This document shows, one piece after another, positions 36,037 to 45,378 of a stretch of 64,000 bases of DNA. The position numbers and the translations under genes are program-made. This DNA is from Tomitella biformata AHU 1821 (GTDB taxonomy: Bacteria; Actinomycetota; Actinomycetes; Mycobacteriales; Mycobacteriaceae): contig NZ_BAVQ01000035.1 in the NCBI RefSeq assembly GCF_000524475.1, positions 62,001 through 126,000 of the forward strand, written 5' to 3'. The notes beneath the pieces were generated by a model. It was not told the origin of the DNA. It made no database searches and saw only the letters and a list, made by a program, of their open reading frames with translations. Positions within the stretch are counted from its first letter, which is position 1. Each line of letters begins with the position of its first letter.

Positions 36037-36650
36037 GCAAGAAGACTCTCGCAGTAGGCGCCGCCGCCATCGCCCTGGTTCTGGGGTTGACCGCGTGCGG
36101 CAGCGGCGACACCGCCGCCACGGACACGACTGCCACTACGACGACCAGCGCGAGCGCCGCACAGACTCCCGCCGCCTCCGCGGAGGCGCACAACGACGCA
36201 GACGTGATGTTCGCGCAGATGATGATCCCGCACCACGCCCAAGCCGTGCAGATGAGCGAGATCTTGCTGGCCAAGGACGGCATCTCCGCGCCGATGGTGG
36301 CGCTGGCCGAGGAGATCAAGGCCGCCCAGGCCCCCGAGCTGGCGCAACTGACCGACTGGCTCGGGCAGTGGGGCGAGCCGACGGAGATGCCCAGCATGGG
36401 CCACGACATGGCCACAATGGAGGGCATGCTCAGCGAGCAGGATCTGCAGGACCTGACCGACGCCCAAGGCACCGACGCGTCGAAGCTGTTCCTCACCCAG
36501 ATGATCGGCCACCACGAGGGCGCGATCACCATGGCCGAGGACGAGCTCAAGGACGGCCAGTTCCCCGCCGCGCTCGAGATGGCGCAGACCATCATCGACA
36601 CCCAGCAGCAGGAGATCGACGTCATGCGGCAACTGCTGACCACGCTGTAA
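36033..36650 (+). CDS. DUF305 copper-associated lipoprotein
   Basis: A 205-residue predicted lipoprotein: lipobox LTAC with Cys22, Thr/Ala-rich linker, then a DUF305 domain with MFAQMMIPHHAQAVQM (~65) and FLTQMIGHHEGAITM (~153). The paired His-His and Met residues are the family's likely copper ligands (compare periplasmic CopM). It would bind copper outside the membrane, next to the CopB exporter 36 bases downstream. Confidence 0.88.
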   Translation: MSKKTLAVGAAAIALVLGLTACGSGDTAATDTTATTTTSASAAQTPAASAEAHNDADVMFAQMMIPHHAQAVQMSEILLAKDGISAPMVALAEEIKAAQAPELAQLTDWLGQWGEPTEMPSMGHDMATMEGMLSEQDLQDLTDAQGTDASKLFLTQMIGHHEGAITMAEDELKDGQFPAALEMAQTIIDTQQQEIDVMRQLLTTL

Positions 36651-36686
36651 CAGCTAGTTCCCACCCGACCGTCAGGAGATCCGCCC

Positions 36687-38801
36687 ATGGCCAGCCCCGA
36701 GCACGGACACACCCCTCTCCCCTCGGGTCTGGCCGAGCATGGCCATACCGAGCACGCCGGGCACGCCCCCGCGGCCCCCATCGGGCACGGGGGACATGAC
36801 AAGCACGCCGGGCACGGGGCACACGGTGAGATGTTCCGCCGCCGCTTCTGGGTCTGCCTGGCCCTGACCGTGCCGGTCGTGGTGTTCAGCCACATGATCG
36901 CCGACCTGCTCGGCTACACCATGCCCGAGTTCGCCGGCTCGATGTGGATCGCCCCGATCATCGGCACGGGCATCTACTTCTACGGAGGCCTGCCGTTCCT
37001 GACCGGCGGCTGGCACGAGGCCCGGACCCGCCAGCCCGGGATGATGCTGCTCATCGCCATGGCCATCACCGTCGCGTTCGTCGCGTCGTGGATCACCACT
37101 CTGGAGATCGGCGGGTTCAACCTCGACTTCTGGTGGGAACTGGCCCTGCTGATCGTGATCATGCTGCTGGGCCACTGGCTGGAGATGCGGGCGTTGGGCT
37201 CGGCGTCGGGGGCGCTCGACGCGCTGGCGGCGATGCTCCCGGACACCGCCGAGCTGATCACCGCGGACGGTGTCCGCGAGGTCCCGATCTCCGATCTCAC
37301 CCGTGGTGACCTGGTGCTCGTGCGCGCTGGCGCCCGGGTGCCCGCCGACGGCGCAGTCACCGAGGGGCGCGCCGAGGTGGACGAGTCGATGATCACCGGC
37401 GAATCCGCACCAGTGATCCGGGCTCCTGGGGACACCATCGTCGCGGGCACCGTGGCCACCGATAGCGCCTTGCGGGTGCGGGTCACCGCGGTCGGGGAGG
37501 ACACCGCGCTGGCGGGGATCCAGCGGATGGTCGCCGACGCGCAGGCGTCGTCCTCGCGCGCGCAGGCCCTCGCCGACAAGGCCGCCGCGTTCCTGTTCTA
37601 CTTCGCGACGGTCGCGGGTATTGCGACGTTCGTGGTGTGGTCGCTGATCGGCAATGTCGATGAGGCGGTCGTGCGCACAGTCACCGTGCTTGTCATCGCT
37701 TGCCCGCATGCGTTGGGCCTGGCGATCCCGCTGGTCATCGCCATCTCCACCGAGCGTGCCGCGAAGGCGGGGGTGTTGGTCAAGGATCGGCTCGCGCTCG
37801 AGCGGATGCGCACCGTGGACGTGGTCTTGTTCGATAAGACCGGCACTCTCACCGAGGGCCAGCACCAGGTCACCGGTGTGGCCGCAGCCGCGGGGGTCGG
37901 CGAGGAGCAGCTGCTGGCGTTGGCCGCGGCGGTCGAGGCGGACAGTGAGCATCCCGTCGCCCGGGCCATTGTGGCCGCAGCGAGCCAGCGCGTGGCAACG
38001 GAGGATCGGTTGTCAGCGAATGATTTCCGGTCGGTGCCCGGGCGCGGCGTCCGGGCCACCATCGGCGGCGACACCGTCTCTGTCGGCGGCCCGGCGATGC
38101 TCGCGGACCTCGGCCTGACCGTGCCCGACGACGTCGCCGCCGCCACCGAAGCATGGGTGGCGCGCGGCGCGTCAGTGCTGCACGTGGTCCGGGGCGAGGA
38201 CGTGCTCGGTGCGGTGGCCCTTGAGGACGCTGTCCGCGAGGAGTCCCGCCAGGCCATCGACGCCCTGCATGCCCGCGGGGTGAAGGTCGCGATGATCACC
38301 GGCGACGCCCAGCAAGTCGCCGACGCCGTCGCCGCAGACTTGGGGATCGACGAGGTGTTCGCCCAGGTGCTCCCCGAGCACAAGGACGCGAAGGTCGCCG
38401 AGCTGCAAGCCCGCGGGCACCGGGTGGCGATGGTCGGGGACGGCGTCAACGACGCGCCCGCGCTGGCCCGCGCCGACGTCGGCGTCGCGATCGGCGCCGG
38501 CACCGACGTGGCCATCGAGTCCGCCGGGGTGGTGCTCGCAGCGAACGACCCGCGGGCCGTGCTCTCCATCATCGTTCTCTCCCACGCCTCCTACCGGAAG
38601 ATGTGGCAGAACCTCGTGTGGGCGGCGGGCTACAACATCCTCGCCGTTCCGCTCGCCGCCGGCGTCCTCGCATTCGCCGGAGTGGTGCTGCCCCCAGCGG
38701 CGGCGGCGGTGCTCATGTCGGTCTCGACGATCGTCGTGGCCCTCAACGCGCAGTTGCTGCGCCGCTTGGAGCTCGACCCCGCGCGACTCGCCCGCGCCTG
38801 A
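36687..38801 (+). CDS. copB: Copper-transporting P-type ATPase, CopB (P1B-3) type
   Basis: A 704-residue ATPase, paralogue of the one at 8194. A His/Gly-rich N-terminal tail (HTEHAGHAP, GHGGHDKHAGHG) precedes eight transmembrane segments. CPH motif ACPHALGLAIPL at ~338, DKTGTLTEG at ~383, GDGVNDAPAL at ~584. The CAGGAGA ribosome-binding site lies 10 bases upstream. It belongs to the operon with the small membrane protein and the DUF305 lipoprotein, likely under the divergent two-component system rather than CsoR. Confidence 0.92.
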   Translation: MASPEHGHTPLPSGLAEHGHTEHAGHAPAAPIGHGGHDKHAGHGAHGEMFRRRFWVCLALTVPVVVFSHMIADLLGYTMPEFAGSMWIAPIIGTGIYFYGGLPFLTGGWHEARTRQPGMMLLIAMAITVAFVASWITTLEIGGFNLDFWWELALLIVIMLLGHWLEMRALGSASGALDALAAMLPDTAELITADGVREVPISDLTRGDLVLVRAGARVPADGAVTEGRAEVDESMITGESAPVIRAPGDTIVAGTVATDSALRVRVTAVGEDTALAGIQRMVADAQASSSRAQALADKAAAFLFYFATVAGIATFVVWSLIGNVDEAVVRTVTVLVIACPHALGLAIPLVIAISTERAAKAGVLVKDRLALERMRTVDVVLFDKTGTLTEGQHQVTGVAAAAGVGEEQLLALAAAVEADSEHPVARAIVAAASQRVATEDRLSANDFRSVPGRGVRATIGGDTVSVGGPAMLADLGLTVPDDVAAATEAWVARGASVLHVVRGEDVLGAVALEDAVREESRQAIDALHARGVKVAMITGDAQQVADAVAADLGIDEVFAQVLPEHKDAKVAELQARGHRVAMVGDGVNDAPALARADVGVAIGAGTDVAIESAGVVLAANDPRAVLSIIVLSHASYRKMWQNLVWAAGYNILAVPLAAGVLAFAGVVLPPAAAAVLMSVSTIVVALNAQLLRRLELDPARLARA

Positions 38802-38841
38802 GTGCATCCCTTCATATCAATAGAAACGAGAAATAGTTTCC

Positions 38842-39705
38842 ATGCCCGGATCTCGCACGTCCCGACAGCGCCGCCGCGCCCTCGCGGCCCTAGCCGTCCC
38901 CCTCGCCGCGATCGTGCTCGCGAGCTGCGCGTCCGCGCAGGAATCCCCTGACGGGGAGGCCGGCCCGGGATCGGCGTCGGCGGGTTCTGCGACGGCCCAG
39001 GTTGTCTTGGACCCGCCGCTCGACCACCTGCACGGGCTGCACCTCGGCGCCGACGGCGCGGTCCTCGCGGGAACCCATACCGGGGTGTTCGAGGTCGAGA
39101 GGTCTGGGCGCACCATGAAGGTCGGCGAGTCGGACGACGATTTCATGGGCCTGTCCGGGGTTCCGGGCACCAACAATCTTTTCGCCTCGGGCCATCCAGG
39201 GCGGTCGAGCAGTGCTCCGAACCCGTTGGGACTGACCGCGAGCAGCGATGGCGGACGCACCTGGGAGTCGCGATCACTGGTGGGGGAGATCGACTTCCAT
39301 GCGTTGGCCACCGACGGCGAAGTCCTGATCGGCTTCGACGGCGTCACCGGCCTTATCGTCTCCAAAGACGGGGGATCCACGTGGACCCCCGGTGCCCCGA
39401 TGCACGCTGCGGCTCTCGCCGCCACGGACAGCGGTATCTGGGCGGCGACCGCTGACGGCCTGCAGCACAGTCTCGACGCTGGCCGCACCTTCGCCGTCGT
39501 GCCCGGAGCCCCGCTTCTAGTTCGCGTCTCAGCCGCCGGGGACGGCTCCCTGTGGGGCGTTGACACCGGCGGTGTCGCCTGGCGTAGCCACAATGGCGAG
39601 GTGTGGGAGCAGCGGGACGTGGTGGGGCCGGTGGAGGCGGTGCTCGCGGTCGACTTCAACACCGCATACGCGATGACTGCGCAGACGCTGTACACGCTGG
39701 ACTGA
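38842..39705 (+). CDS. BNR-repeat lipoprotein (F510_1955-type)
   Basis: A 287-residue predicted lipoprotein: basic N-terminus, lipobox LASC with Cys29, then a beta-propeller with Asp-box repeats (TASSDGGRTWES at ~133, VSKDGGSTWTP at ~173, HSLDAGRTFAV). It starts LDHLHGLHLGADG, characteristic of the glycosidase-like F510_1955 group found beside copper genes. Enzymatic activity is doubtful; a surface copper- or protein-binding role is possible. It follows copB after 40 bases in the same direction. Confidence 0.82.
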   Translation: MPGSRTSRQRRRALAALAVPLAAIVLASCASAQESPDGEAGPGSASAGSATAQVVLDPPLDHLHGLHLGADGAVLAGTHTGVFEVERSGRTMKVGESDDDFMGLSGVPGTNNLFASGHPGRSSSAPNPLGLTASSDGGRTWESRSLVGEIDFHALATDGEVLIGFDGVTGLIVSKDGGSTWTPGAPMHAAALAATDSGIWAATADGLQHSLDAGRTFAVVPGAPLLVRVSAAGDGSLWGVDTGGVAWRSHNGEVWEQRDVVGPVEAVLAVDFNTAYAMTAQTLYTLD

Positions 39706-39853
39706 GCCACGGTATCTGGGTGCACGCTTCCCGCTCGCGCTCAACCTGGTCCTGGACCCGCCATCGTTGAATCCGCAGCCCCTGCACTGTCATTGACGTA
39801 GAAGGAGGTATCTTCCGCTGCTGGATGCCCGCCGGGTGACACACAAAAATAAT

Positions 39854-39872
39854 CTACTATCTAACTTAGTAG
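39854..39872. promoter_or_regulatory. BlaI-type operator, site A (upstream of lnt)
   Basis: CTACTATCTAACTTAGTAG, an exact CTACTA-N7-TAGTAG palindrome, 84 bases before the lnt start. It is one of nine copies between 39.8 and 51.4 kb. Confidence 0.8.
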
Positions 39873-39955
39873 GTTGAATTCTGCTGGCAACCTCTCCACC
39901 GGGGCTTAGCCAGAGTCCGTGCAGCAATGGTCTATGCCCAAAGGGGGCCAAACTC

Positions 39956-41524
39956 GTGACGATCAAGCTCTTGCCGAACCCTGAGCTTGATGCAGGCCAG
40001 AGAGCTCAAACACTCCAAACAGCAACGCTGGCTGTCGTCGCCCGCAGCGTCGGCTCGATCGGCGCTGGGACACTCTTGTTCCTCAGCTTTCCACCACGGA
40101 CCACCTGGTTTCTCGCTCCGGTCGGGTTGGCGATTCTGACGCTCGTGCTGCAGGGACGTTCCCTGCGTGCAGGATTTGGCTACGGCTACCTGGCCGGGTT
40201 GGCGTTCTTCGTGCCGCTACTACCTTGGGTGGGTACATACGTGGGGGCTGTCCCCTGGCTGGCGTTAGCGGCGATTGAGGCCACTTCCGTAGCAGCCTTC
40301 GGGGCAGTAGTTGCAGTGGTCAACCGCTTTCCCATCGCACCACTATGGATAGCCAGCGCCTGGGTGGCCACAGAGGCGGTGCGGTCGCGAGTTCCTTTTG
40401 GAGGTTTTCCATGGGGGCGACTCGCCTTTGGCCAGGCGGACGGCCCCCTCCTTCCAGTCGCCGGGATCATCGGAGCGCCGGGCATATCATTTGCGATTGT
40501 TCTGATGGGAGCCGGCATCGCGGGACTCTTACAGTGCCTTCGAGGGCGTCGTAGTCGAGCCAGCGCTGGCCATCTCATTGCCGTTGCCGCGCCAGCCTTA
40601 CTGGCAGTGATCGTCTCGTCGTCAACGGTGCCGGCGCAAAGTTCCACCACGGTCGCCGTGATCCAAGGAAACGTTCCGCGTCTTGGCCTGGACTTCAACG
40701 CCCAGCGGAGGGCGGTACTCGACAACCATGTCGCACAGACAGAACAGCTAGCTACAGAAGTCTCTGCTGGTCGTGCACCTCAGCCTCAGCTCGTAATCTG
40801 GCCAGAGAACGCCTCGGATCTGGACCCATTCCGCAACCCTGACGCTGCTGACCGCATCCACGATGCGGCCCGGAGGGTAGGGGTTCCGATTCTGGTGGGC
40901 ACGGTGCTGCAGCAAGGTGATGGGACGACCTTGAACAGTGCGATCGTGTGGGACCCGGTCGAGGGGCCGGGCCAACAACACGTCAAACGCCAACTCGTGC
41001 CATTTGGCGAATATCTTCCGCTCCGCGGCATCGTGACGGCCCTGTCCTCGTACGCGGACCAAGCCGGAAATTTCGTTGCAGGAACGGGCAATGGCGTGGT
41101 CGACTTGAACGGCGTTCCGATCGCAGTAGCTACCTGTTACGAGGTTGCATTCGATGACTTGGTTGCCGAATCAGTCCAGTCCGGAGCACAGCTGATCACT
41201 GTCCCCACCAACAACGCCACTTTTGGGCGCACCGACATGACCTACCAGCAACTAGCGATGTCCCGAATTCGCGCAGTCGAACACGGCCGGAGCGTTCTTG
41301 TCGCCGCAACGAGCGGCGTCAGCGCCATCATCGAGCCGGATGGCTCTGTGCAACAGCAAACCGCGATATTCACTGCCGACATGCTCGTGGGGGCTGTTCC
41401 GCTCCGCACCGACATGACGTTGGCAACTCGATTCGGTGCCGGTGTCGAGATTTTTCTCTCGCTCCTCGTCGTGCCCGGGCTACTTATTGTTATACGCCGG
41501 AAGATTTCTGGAAAGCGGACCTGA
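39956..41524 (+). CDS. lnt: Apolipoprotein N-acyltransferase
   Basis: A 522-residue membrane enzyme that adds the third acyl chain to lipoproteins. About six N-terminal transmembrane segments precede a nitrilase-like domain with the catalytic triad Glu in WPENAS (~283), Lys in VKRQLVPFGEYLP (~343) and Cys in ATCYEVAF (~393); one C-terminal helix follows. A full-length island paralogue of a normally chromosomal gene. Operator A lies in the 250-bp upstream gap. The island itself encodes at least four predicted lipoproteins that could be its clients. Confidence 0.92.
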   Translation: MTIKLLPNPELDAGQRAQTLQTATLAVVARSVGSIGAGTLLFLSFPPRTTWFLAPVGLAILTLVLQGRSLRAGFGYGYLAGLAFFVPLLPWVGTYVGAVPWLALAAIEATSVAAFGAVVAVVNRFPIAPLWIASAWVATEAVRSRVPFGGFPWGRLAFGQADGPLLPVAGIIGAPGISFAIVLMGAGIAGLLQCLRGRRSRASAGHLIAVAAPALLAVIVSSSTVPAQSSTTVAVIQGNVPRLGLDFNAQRRAVLDNHVAQTEQLATEVSAGRAPQPQLVIWPENASDLDPFRNPDAADRIHDAARRVGVPILVGTVLQQGDGTTLNSAIVWDPVEGPGQQHVKRQLVPFGEYLPLRGIVTALSSYADQAGNFVAGTGNGVVDLNGVPIAVATCYEVAFDDLVAESVQSGAQLITVPTNNATFGRTDMTYQQLAMSRIRAVEHGRSVLVAATSGVSAIIEPDGSVQQQTAIFTADMLVGAVPLRTDMTLATRFGAGVEIFLSLLVVPGLLIVIRRKISGKRT

Positions 41525-41539
41525 CGGGCCTTGCGCCAT

Positions 41540-41560
41540 GGGTGGCGGCTAAGGCCACCC
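41540..41560. terminator. Hairpin between convergent lnt and DUF3105 gene
   Basis: GGGTGGC (41540-41546) pairs with GCCACCC (41554-41560) around a 7-base loop, 16 bases after the lnt stop. No T run follows, as is usual for high-GC actinobacteria. Confidence 0.5.
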
Positions 41561-41643
41561 CGACGCCACCGAACACACACCCTTCCTGATGACCTTCGTG
41601 GAGGTCAACGGCCTTCTAGATCTCTAGATCCCGCACTGGAAGA

Positions 41644-42318
41644 TCATCCTCGGGGAGCTGTCGAGCAGCTCGCGCCGATCTCTGGATGCGTGTTCGGATT
41701 CTGGCGAAGAGCGGTCAGAAACTGGCCGATCCGTTCATCGCTCACATCATCGAGTTTGAGTTGCCGCCCCCATGATTGCAGTGAAATCGCGGTGTCCATG
41801 CCCGGGTAGGGGGACATCAGCGCATACGGGACCTTGTCGATCTTTGACTCAAGAGCCGCCACCTCGTCCGCGATGAGCTGACTGGGGTCGTAGGTCACCC
41901 AGACGGCTCCGTGCTCCAACGAATGAACTGCATTCTCGTTGCGAACGGGCGAGGGATAAACCACGCCGGTGCAGGTTGCCCAGGCCTGATCGTGGGGACC
42001 TCCGAAAGGAGGACTCTGGTCATATGCCACAGTTTGCGGCGCCGCGACATGGTCACCTGCCGGATAGTCGATCGACACGACGCCGGCAATCCCCGTTGAG
42101 GGATCTGGGTTCTCGATGCTGGGCGCAAAGCGATTCGCCTCGGCCTTCTCCCGCGCCATCGGTATCACGGTGACTGCGATGAGGGCCACCAGAAAGATGA
42201 TGAGCAGTGACGACGCGATCAGCATCCAGGGCACCCCTCGAGATCCCAGCATTGCCGACGGTCGACCTGACCTGCGGCCTTGCTGTTTCCGCCCGTCCCC
42301 GCGTGGGAGCTTCATCAT
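41644..42318 (-). CDS. DUF3105 membrane protein
   Basis: A ~224-residue protein: basic N-terminus, one transmembrane helix at about residues 30-52, and an extracytoplasmic DUF3105 domain with YDQSPPFGGPHDQAW, CTGVVY and HSLEHGAVWVTY, ending near a Cys. His-rich motifs suggest metal binding; the family is uncharacterised. I use ATG 42318, seven bases after AAGGA. It is divergent from the multicopper oxidase across operator B, so both should respond to the same repressor. Confidence 0.82.
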   Translation of the reverse strand: MMKLPRGDGRKQQGRRSGRPSAMLGSRGVPWMLIASSLLIIFLVALIAVTVIPMAREKAEANRFAPSIENPDPSTGIAGVVSIDYPAGDHVAAPQTVAYDQSPPFGGPHDQAWATCTGVVYPSPVRNENAVHSLEHGAVWVTYDPSQLIADEVAALESKIDKVPYALMSPYPGMDTAISLQSWGRQLKLDDVSDERIGQFLTALRQNPNTHPEIGASCSTAPRG

Positions 42319-42348
42319 CTGGGATTCCTTCATCTATGCAGACGCTAC

Positions 42349-42367
42349 CTACTATGTATCTTAGTAG
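42349..42367. promoter_or_regulatory. BlaI-type operator, site B (DUF3105 / multicopper oxidase)
   Basis: CTACTATGTATCTTAGTAG, with arms extended by one base (CCTACTA/TAGTAGG, 42348-42368). It lies in the divergent gap, 31 bases before the DUF3105 start and 66 before the oxidase start. Confidence 0.82.
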
Positions 42368-42432
42368 GAGTACTGATGGGCGCGCCACACACAGGTGGGT
42401 GCGCCCATGGCAACGAGAAACGAGGCCCCGCC

Positions 42433-43971
42433 ATGCAGAACGACCGATGCGCCACCCCGTCCCTGTCCCGTCGCAGATTCTTGATCCTCGGAGCCAGCGC
42501 GGGTGCGGTCGCTACCGTGGCGGCCTGCAGCCGAGGGGGTAATGGACCGCCCTCCGCGGCAGGGCCGATCGGCCCCACTTCCTCAGCAGTGGAGCAAGCT
42601 GAGGCTGCGCGCCGCACTGCGGGGGGTCGGCAGGTCACGGCGGCACTGCGGGCTCGCCCCAGCACCATCGACCTTGGCGGCGTGCAGGTCGACACCTGGA
42701 CCTACAACGATCAGATCCCCGGCCCGGAGATCCGGATGCGCCGCGGCGACGTGCTACGCGCGGATTTGGCTAATGAATTACCCCAAGAATCGACCATCCA
42801 CTGGCACGGCGTGGCACTGCGCAACGATATGGATGGCGTGCCCGGATTGACTCAATCCGCAGTCCCAGGGGGCGGGTCGTTCGCCTACGAGTTCACTGCG
42901 CCCGACGCCGGCACTCACTGGTTCCATCCGCATGTCGGGATGCAACTTGATCGCGGTCTTTACGCGCCATTGATTGTCGAGGATCCAGACGAGGGCAGCG
43001 ACTACGACATCGAGGCCGTTGTGGTCCTCGACGATTGGCTCGATGGCGTCGCAGGAACCCCCGACCAGTATCTGGACAAGCTCCGCAGGGAGGGGATGCC
43101 CATGAGCGACATGTCCGGGATGGGCCATGACATGGGCGGCATGGGTATGGGTGACCCCGAAAATCCTTTGGGACCAGATGTCGGAGATGTCTCGTATCCG
43201 CTCTACCTGATCAATGGCAAGACTGGCACGGACCCGGTCACGATACGTGGCCAGGCGGGGCAACGAATGCGGCTGCGAATCATCAACGCGGGTGCCGACA
43301 CGCCGTTCCGTTTCGCGGTGGGCGGGCATCGGCTAACGGTCACCCACAGTGACGGGTATCCCGTCGAGCCCGTGCAAGCCAGCTCTCTGCTGATCGGGAT
43401 GGGGGAACGATTCGATGTGTTGATCACGCTGGTGGACGGCGTTTTCCCCATTGTGGCGGCAGCGGAGGGGAAGGACGGCCAGGGGTTCGCAGTGCTGCGC
43501 ACCGCCGCCTCAGGCGATGCGCCGGCGTCGACGGCGCGGCCAGGGGAGTTGAGCGGCGCACCGCTCTTGGGCGCGCAGTTGAAGTCGTCACAGCGGGTGC
43601 GAATCGGCCGTCGTGAGCCTGATCGCATCCACGACGTGAGGTTGGGGATGGATATGGAGGGCTATCGGTGGACGATCAATGGCGCTACCTACGACGACCA
43701 TGCCCCGCTGGAGGTCTCCACAGGCCAGCGGGTGCGCTTGCGATTTATCAACCAAACCATGATGTTCCATCCGATGCACCTACACGGCCACACTTTTCAG
43801 GTCGTTGATGGCGCTGACTCCGGTGCCCGCAAGGACACCTCCATCGTCTTGCCGAACCAGACGGTGGAGGTTGACTTCGATGCGGTGAATCCGGGCCAGT
43901 GGTTGGTTCATTGCCACAATCTGTATCACGGCGAGGCGGGGATGATGACGAGCGTGTCTTACGTCCAGTAG
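42433..43971 (+). CDS. Multicopper oxidase, Tat-exported lipoprotein
   Basis: A 512-residue laccase-like oxidase, expected to oxidise Cu(I) to less toxic Cu(II) outside the membrane. Tat signal SRRRFLILG and lipobox VAAC (Cys32). Copper-ligand motifs: HWHG (~122), HWFHPH (~163), HPMHLHGHTF (~446) and HCHNLYHGEAGM (~494). A Met-rich loop (MPMSDMSGMGHDMGGMGMGD, ~222-241) resembles the copper-binding insertion of CueO-type enzymes. ATG 42433 gives a normal Tat n-region; ATG 42376 is a longer alternative touching operator B. Confidence 0.93.
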   Translation: MQNDRCATPSLSRRRFLILGASAGAVATVAACSRGGNGPPSAAGPIGPTSSAVEQAEAARRTAGGRQVTAALRARPSTIDLGGVQVDTWTYNDQIPGPEIRMRRGDVLRADLANELPQESTIHWHGVALRNDMDGVPGLTQSAVPGGGSFAYEFTAPDAGTHWFHPHVGMQLDRGLYAPLIVEDPDEGSDYDIEAVVVLDDWLDGVAGTPDQYLDKLRREGMPMSDMSGMGHDMGGMGMGDPENPLGPDVGDVSYPLYLINGKTGTDPVTIRGQAGQRMRLRIINAGADTPFRFAVGGHRLTVTHSDGYPVEPVQASSLLIGMGERFDVLITLVDGVFPIVAAAEGKDGQGFAVLRTAASGDAPASTARPGELSGAPLLGAQLKSSQRVRIGRREPDRIHDVRLGMDMEGYRWTINGATYDDHAPLEVSTGQRVRLRFINQTMMFHPMHLHGHTFQVVDGADSGARKDTSIVLPNQTVEVDFDAVNPGQWLVHCHNLYHGEAGMMTSVSYVQ

Positions 43972-44022
43972 CGCCGTATGGAGGGGACCGCTGGATTGCA
44001 GGTGGTGCGGATTCTGCGTGCT

Positions 44023-44073
44023 GCGGCCGCAGGGGAAGGAAGCGATGAGGCAGCTGCCTTCCCCTGCGGCCGC
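44023..44073 (+). terminator. Strong hairpin after the multicopper oxidase
   Basis: A perfect 17-bp stem: GCGGCCGCAGGGGAAGG (44023-44039) and its complement (44057-44073), with a 17-base loop, 52 bases after the oxidase stop. Very stable; likely terminator before operator C. Confidence 0.75.
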
Positions 44074-44104
44074 TGAGCCCTGGCCGTAGCCCTCCACAGC
44101 AATG

Positions 44105-44138
44105 CTACTATCCATCTTAGTATTACTGTAAGTAGTAG
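44105..44138. promoter_or_regulatory. BlaI-type operator, site C (upstream of ccdA), with overlapping degenerate copy
   Basis: CTACTA-N7-TAGTAT (44105-44123) has one mismatch. A second TAGTAG half lies at 44133-44138 in the spacing of a degenerate overlapping site. It precedes the ccdA unit. Confidence 0.7.
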
Positions 44139-44152
44139 AAGGTGACAACGAT

Positions 44153-44254
44153 GTGGACCTGTCTGATCAGGAGCATGCGGTGCCGACGGATTCCCTAGTG
44201 GCGGTGCGCCCGGCCTTCGCCCGGCCACTGGGTGACTGGCGGCACAGAGAGTGA
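44153..44254 (+). CDS. Possible 33-residue leader peptide coupled to ccdA
   Basis: A GTG-initiated frame (starts MDLSDQEHAV) ends with TGA overlapping the ccdA GTG start. An AAGG lies 10 bases before. No family is recognised. Translational coupling is possible, but the frame could be fortuitous. Confidence 0.3.
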   Translation: MDLSDQEHAVPTDSLVAVRPAFARPLGDWRHRE

Positions 44255-45054
44255 TCCTTCTTGCCGGAGGCATCGGAGACAGCTTCCAGTCCGCAGCGGC
44301 CAGTGGGCCGCTCGTCCTGGCCTTGGCAGCCTGCGTGTTGGCGGGACTCGTGTCCTTCGCCTCGCCGTGTGTGGTGCCGCTCGTGCCCGGATACCTGTCC
44401 TACCTCGCAGGGGTCGCAGGGGCGGAGGCACCGCCCCTCGCCGGCGATACTCGTGTTCGAGCACCCGGACGGTGGCGGGTGGCGGGAGCTGCGGGATTGT
44501 TCGTGGCCGGATTCACTGTCGTGTTCGTGTTGGCGACCGCGTCAGTATTCGGACTGATCGGCTCGTTGCGCATCAACCAGGACATTCTTCAACGTGTCGG
44601 CGGCGTCGTGACGATCATCATGGGGCTGGCCTTCATCGGGTGGTTCCCGATGCTCCAACGAGATACGCGTTTCGCGCCGATTCGCGTGTCCTCGCTCGCT
44701 GGTGCCCCGTTGCTGGGCGGCGTGTTCGGGCTGGGCTGGACACCGTGTCTGGGGCCCACACTTGCTGGGGTCCTGTCCGTTGCTGCCGGTACCAGTGGCA
44801 CTACTGCGGCGCGGGGAGTGGTTCTGATCATCGCGTATTGCGTGGGGTTGGGGCTGCCATTCGTGGTCCTTGCATTCGGCTCCTCGAAGGCGCTCAGAAG
44901 CGTCGACTGGCTACGACGCAACTCCCGTGCCATTCAGGTCTTCGGTGGCATCATGCTTCTTGCGGTCGGCGTCGCGCTGGTGACCGGCGCGTGGGAGACC
45001 CTCGTCGGCTGGATACGGGACGAGTTCGTCAGCGACGTGGTGCTGCCGATATGA
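44251..45054 (+). CDS. ccdA: CcdA/DsbD-like thiol-disulfide membrane transporter
   Basis: A 267-residue protein with about six transmembrane helices that passes electrons from cytoplasmic thioredoxin to extracytoplasmic thiols. The two redox cysteines lie in FASPCVVPLVPGYLSYL (~37) and GLGWTPCLGPTLAGVL (~166). Works with TlpA, ResB and CcsB encoded at 51.4-54.8 kb in cytochrome c maturation or thiol repair. Operator C lies upstream. Confidence 0.9.
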   Translation: MILLAGGIGDSFQSAAASGPLVLALAACVLAGLVSFASPCVVPLVPGYLSYLAGVAGAEAPPLAGDTRVRAPGRWRVAGAAGLFVAGFTVVFVLATASVFGLIGSLRINQDILQRVGGVVTIIMGLAFIGWFPMLQRDTRFAPIRVSSLAGAPLLGGVFGLGWTPCLGPTLAGVLSVAAGTSGTTAARGVVLIIAYCVGLGLPFVVLAFGSSKALRSVDWLRRNSRAIQVFGGIMLLAVGVALVTGAWETLVGWIRDEFVSDVVLPI

Positions 45055-45378
45055 CGGCAGCCACGGCGTGGGCCAGTCGCACCGCAATTGTGTGATGCGT
45101 GATGTCATGGGTACCTCTTCTCGAGGCGGGCGTTTGGCGCGACCCCGGCCCCACAGTCACGGATAGCATCAGATCCTGAGCGCGGGGGCATCAGCATCAT
45201 GTGCGCAGCTGGTGGTTCCGCAGTGGGCCGACAACCGCCAGCCAAGGGAGAGACGTCTCCGAGGCGGCGTTTGCGCTTGACGATGCCCTTGAAACAACCT
45301 CGTCGCAGGCCCAAACTTCTGCGGCCTATCAGAATCGGCGGCCACCGTCCGGATGAGGCCTCTGCCCCGGCTAGATGG
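45055..45378. other. Non-coding gap between convergent ccdA and lgt-like genes
   Basis: 324 bases with no supported gene. Short open frames on both strands lack ribosome-binding sites. Confidence 0.4.
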
